A DNA stretch of 64,000 nt, taken from positions 62,001-126,000 of the forward strand of contig NZ_LATM01000011.1 in assembly GCF_000972495.1 (NCBI RefSeq). Direction: 5' to 3'. Source of the stretch: Hymenobacter terrenus. GTDB lineage: Bacteria; Bacteroidota; Bacteroidia; Cytophagales; Hymenobacteraceae. Both the position numbers and the translations under genes were made by a program. The notes beneath the pieces were generated by a model. That model saw nothing but the letters and a program-made list of their open reading frames with translations, had not been told where the DNA came from and searched no databases. Position 1 is the first letter of the stretch; each line of letters opens with the position of its first letter. Shown one piece after another: positions 62,470 through 64,000 of the stretch.

Positions 62470-64000
62470 ATGTTTAGAACCGAATTACCAATTGCTCCGG
62501 CTACTGACCAGCTATCGCGCACGGCGCGAGTCCTTACTATGGGCTCTTGCTTTGCCGATAGTATTGGCTCACGATTAGCAGCGAATAAAGTAGAAACGCT
62601 GGTGAATCCCTTTGGCACCGTGTTTCAGCCGCTGGCGCTGGCCCGGCTGTTGCGCGCTGCGGCGGGCGAAGAGGTAGACTGGCAGCAACACCTTGTACAA
62701 GCACGCGGCCGCTGGCAGAGCTACGACCTGCATGGCAGTATCGGGGCTGATTCGCCGGTGGAGCTTTTGCAAACGATTCAGGAATTGGTACGGCGCACGG
62801 GCGCATTCCTGCGCGATGCGGACGTAGCGCTGCTCACGCTGGGCACCTCCTGGACCTACCGGCTGCGCGAAACGGGTGAGCTCATTAATAACTGCCACAA
62901 GCAGCCGGCCGATTTATTCCTGCGGGAATTACTGACGCCGGATGAAATCATCAATAGCTTGGCGGAAACACACGCCTATCTGCGCCGTATTAACCCTAAG
63001 CTACGCTTCGTATTGACGGTGAGTCCAGTGCGACATTTGAAGGACACCCTACCTCTAAACGCCGTGAGTAAGTCGGTATTGCGGGTAGCAACGCACATTG
63101 TGAGCGATTTGCTGCCGGGTGTGACCTATTTTCCAGCTTACGAGCTAATGGTAGATGATTTGCGCGACTACCGCTTCTACGCGGCCGATATGCTTCATCC
63201 GTCGGAGGTAGCGGAGGATTATATCTGGGACAAATTTGCCAGGACGTATTTCGATGTTGACTTTGGCCGTTTCCGCAAGGAATGGGCAGCGGTACGGCAG
63301 TCGCTCGGGCATCGTCCGCTGCATGCGGCTGCGCCGGAGCATCGCCAGTTTTTGGAGAAAACACTGGGAAAATTAGAACAGCTGAGTCTGCGGAAGGTGG
63401 AAGTAACCGACGAGTTGCGTGAAGTTCGAACAAAACTCGCAGCCTTGCCAGTGCCTCGGCAACCTGAGCCGGAGGTTGAAATTGAGGACGACGAAGAACG
63501 GGTTGATATCGGCGATGTTTCAGCAACGGCGGACGTAGGAGTAGCAACACCAACGACAGTTGAACTCTCGGCGCTGGGCCAGGCCAGGCCGCCGCGCTTG
63601 TCACCGGAGGAATTCCGGTCTCAGCGAGGGGCCCGTTCTGGAAGGCCCGAGCGTGGCCAACGCGATGGCCGCGGCAAGGGCCAGCAGCCACTTCCTGCTG
63701 AGAATGAACAATTTCAGGCCACAGCCGCCTTTGTCGGTGACCAATCGGTAACGTTGGATTTGCCCGATGAGGCATTGCCAACCACAGCAGAGTTGGAAAC
63801 CACAGATTTGACAATAGAATCGGTCACGGCTGCTACGACTTCGGATGTGGCGGTAGCTGACGAAGGATTAGTAAAGAAGAAGAAACGTCGGTCGCGTGGT
63901 GGCGCGAAGCGGACGGCGCGTAAAAACGCGCTTCGGCTAGCAACTGGCGGCATCGCGCCAGAAGCCGGCGCAGCCACAGGACCAGAGGATTTGACGCAAA
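62470..64000 (+). CDS. GSCFA domain protein with low-complexity tail (partial)
   Basis: The frame opens at ATG 62470 and runs without a stop through the right edge, giving over 510 residues. The GSCFA signature is visible as TMGSCFADSIGSRLAANK near residues 24-41, followed by NPFGTVFQPLALARLLRAA and TLGTSWTYRLRETGELINNCHK, then HPSEVAEDYIWDKF. GSCFA proteins are an uncharacterised family related to SGNH hydrolases, mostly in Bacteroidota. The catalytic-like Ser is in GSCFA. From about residue 320 the chain becomes acidic, then basic and Gly/Arg-rich (KKKKRRSRGG), probably unstructured. The gene does not end inside the window. Confidence 0.88.
   Translation, partial: MFRTELPIAPATDQLSRTARVLTMGSCFADSIGSRLAANKVETLVNPFGTVFQPLALARLLRAAAGEEVDWQQHLVQARGRWQSYDLHGSIGADSPVELLQTIQELVRRTGAFLRDADVALLTLGTSWTYRLRETGELINNCHKQPADLFLRELLTPDEIINSLAETHAYLRRINPKLRFVLTVSPVRHLKDTLPLNAVSKSVLRVATHIVSDLLPGVTYFPAYELMVDDLRDYRFYAADMLHPSEVAEDYIWDKFARTYFDVDFGRFRKEWAAVRQSLGHRPLHAAAPEHRQFLEKTLGKLEQLSLRKVEVTDELREVRTKLAALPVPRQPEPEVEIEDDEERVDIGDVSATADVGVATPTTVELSALGQARPPRLSPEEFRSQRGARSGRPERGQRDGRGKGQQPLPAENEQFQATAAFVGDQSVTLDLPDEALPTTAELETTDLTIESVTAATTSDVAVADEGLVKKKKRRSRGGAKRTARKNALRLATGGIAPEAGAATGPEDLTQ

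Noticed and set aside
1..64000. tRNA, rRNA, CRISPR arrays, insertion sequences and prophage genes
   Set aside because: No tRNA cloverleaf with CCA end or anticodon loop, no spaced direct repeats of 25-40 bases, no transposase or integrase and no phage structural gene was found on either strand by reading.

Overview
The window looks like a chromosomal segment of a high-GC member of the Bacteroidota, most likely the Hymenobacter group of the Cytophagales. The inference rests on several signs: secreted proteins with C-terminal type IX sorting domains, a SusC/SusD pair, promoters of the TTTG-N19/20-TAnnTTTG type, an alternative complex III operon joined to a caa3-like oxidase operon, and generally GC-rich codon use. 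No tRNA, rRNA, CRISPR array, insertion sequence or prophage was seen.

Layout. 1-3.4 kb (+): end of ftsX, a DUF3098 protein, uppP, truB and ribF, a housekeeping run for cell envelope, tRNA modification and flavin synthesis. 3.4-9.4 kb (+): an exported carboxypeptidase-regulatory-like protein, the two subunits of a 3-oxoacid CoA-transferase separated by a serine hydrolase, a type IX secreted protein, and a possibly broken small secreted gene. 9.6-12.8 kb: a GNAT-nitrilase fusion, a GNAT acetyltransferase and a short-chain dehydrogenase. 13.4-18.2 kb (+): a SusC/SusD outer-membrane import pair. 18.3-20.3 kb is an accessory patch: a decayed type VI secretion tube (TssD/Hcp-like) gene with its own terminator, a very GC-rich helix-turn-helix gene behind a palindromic operator-like promoter, and two nested palindromic repeats. 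20.4-22.4 kb (+): a secreted DUF4394 protein.

22.5-30.6 kb holds a cluster of membrane and regulatory proteins: RDD (divergent), SpoIIM-like, a polytopic protein, DUF4129, DUF4350, a MoxR AAA+ ATPase and DUF58. A GH20 hexosaminidase overlaps its end, followed by a polytopic membrane protein and a DnaQ-like exonuclease. 34.9-42.6 kb (-) carries a 1270-residue outer-membrane-type protein and a giant multi-pass histidine kinase.

43.3-60.7 kb (-) is the respiratory block. ActA-B-C-D-E-F (alternative complex III, quinol to cytochrome c) is followed by cytochrome oxidase subunits II and I. After a terminator come heme A synthase, heme O synthase, two subunit-III-type proteins, subunit IV, a SCO-like protein without any cysteine, DUF420 and a small exported CxxC protein. 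Together these genes encode a full branch from quinol to oxygen plus heme A supply and oxidase assembly. The block starts at a well-formed promoter that faces away from the ribosomal operon rpsF-rpsR-rplI at 61.2-62.4 kb (+). A GSCFA-domain gene runs off the right edge.

The most unusual items are the cysteine-less SCO-like protein, the TssD remnant with the adjacent operator-controlled HTH gene, the covarying nested palindromes, the MoxR/DUF58/DUF4350 cluster, and the serine hydrolase placed between the CoA-transferase subunits.
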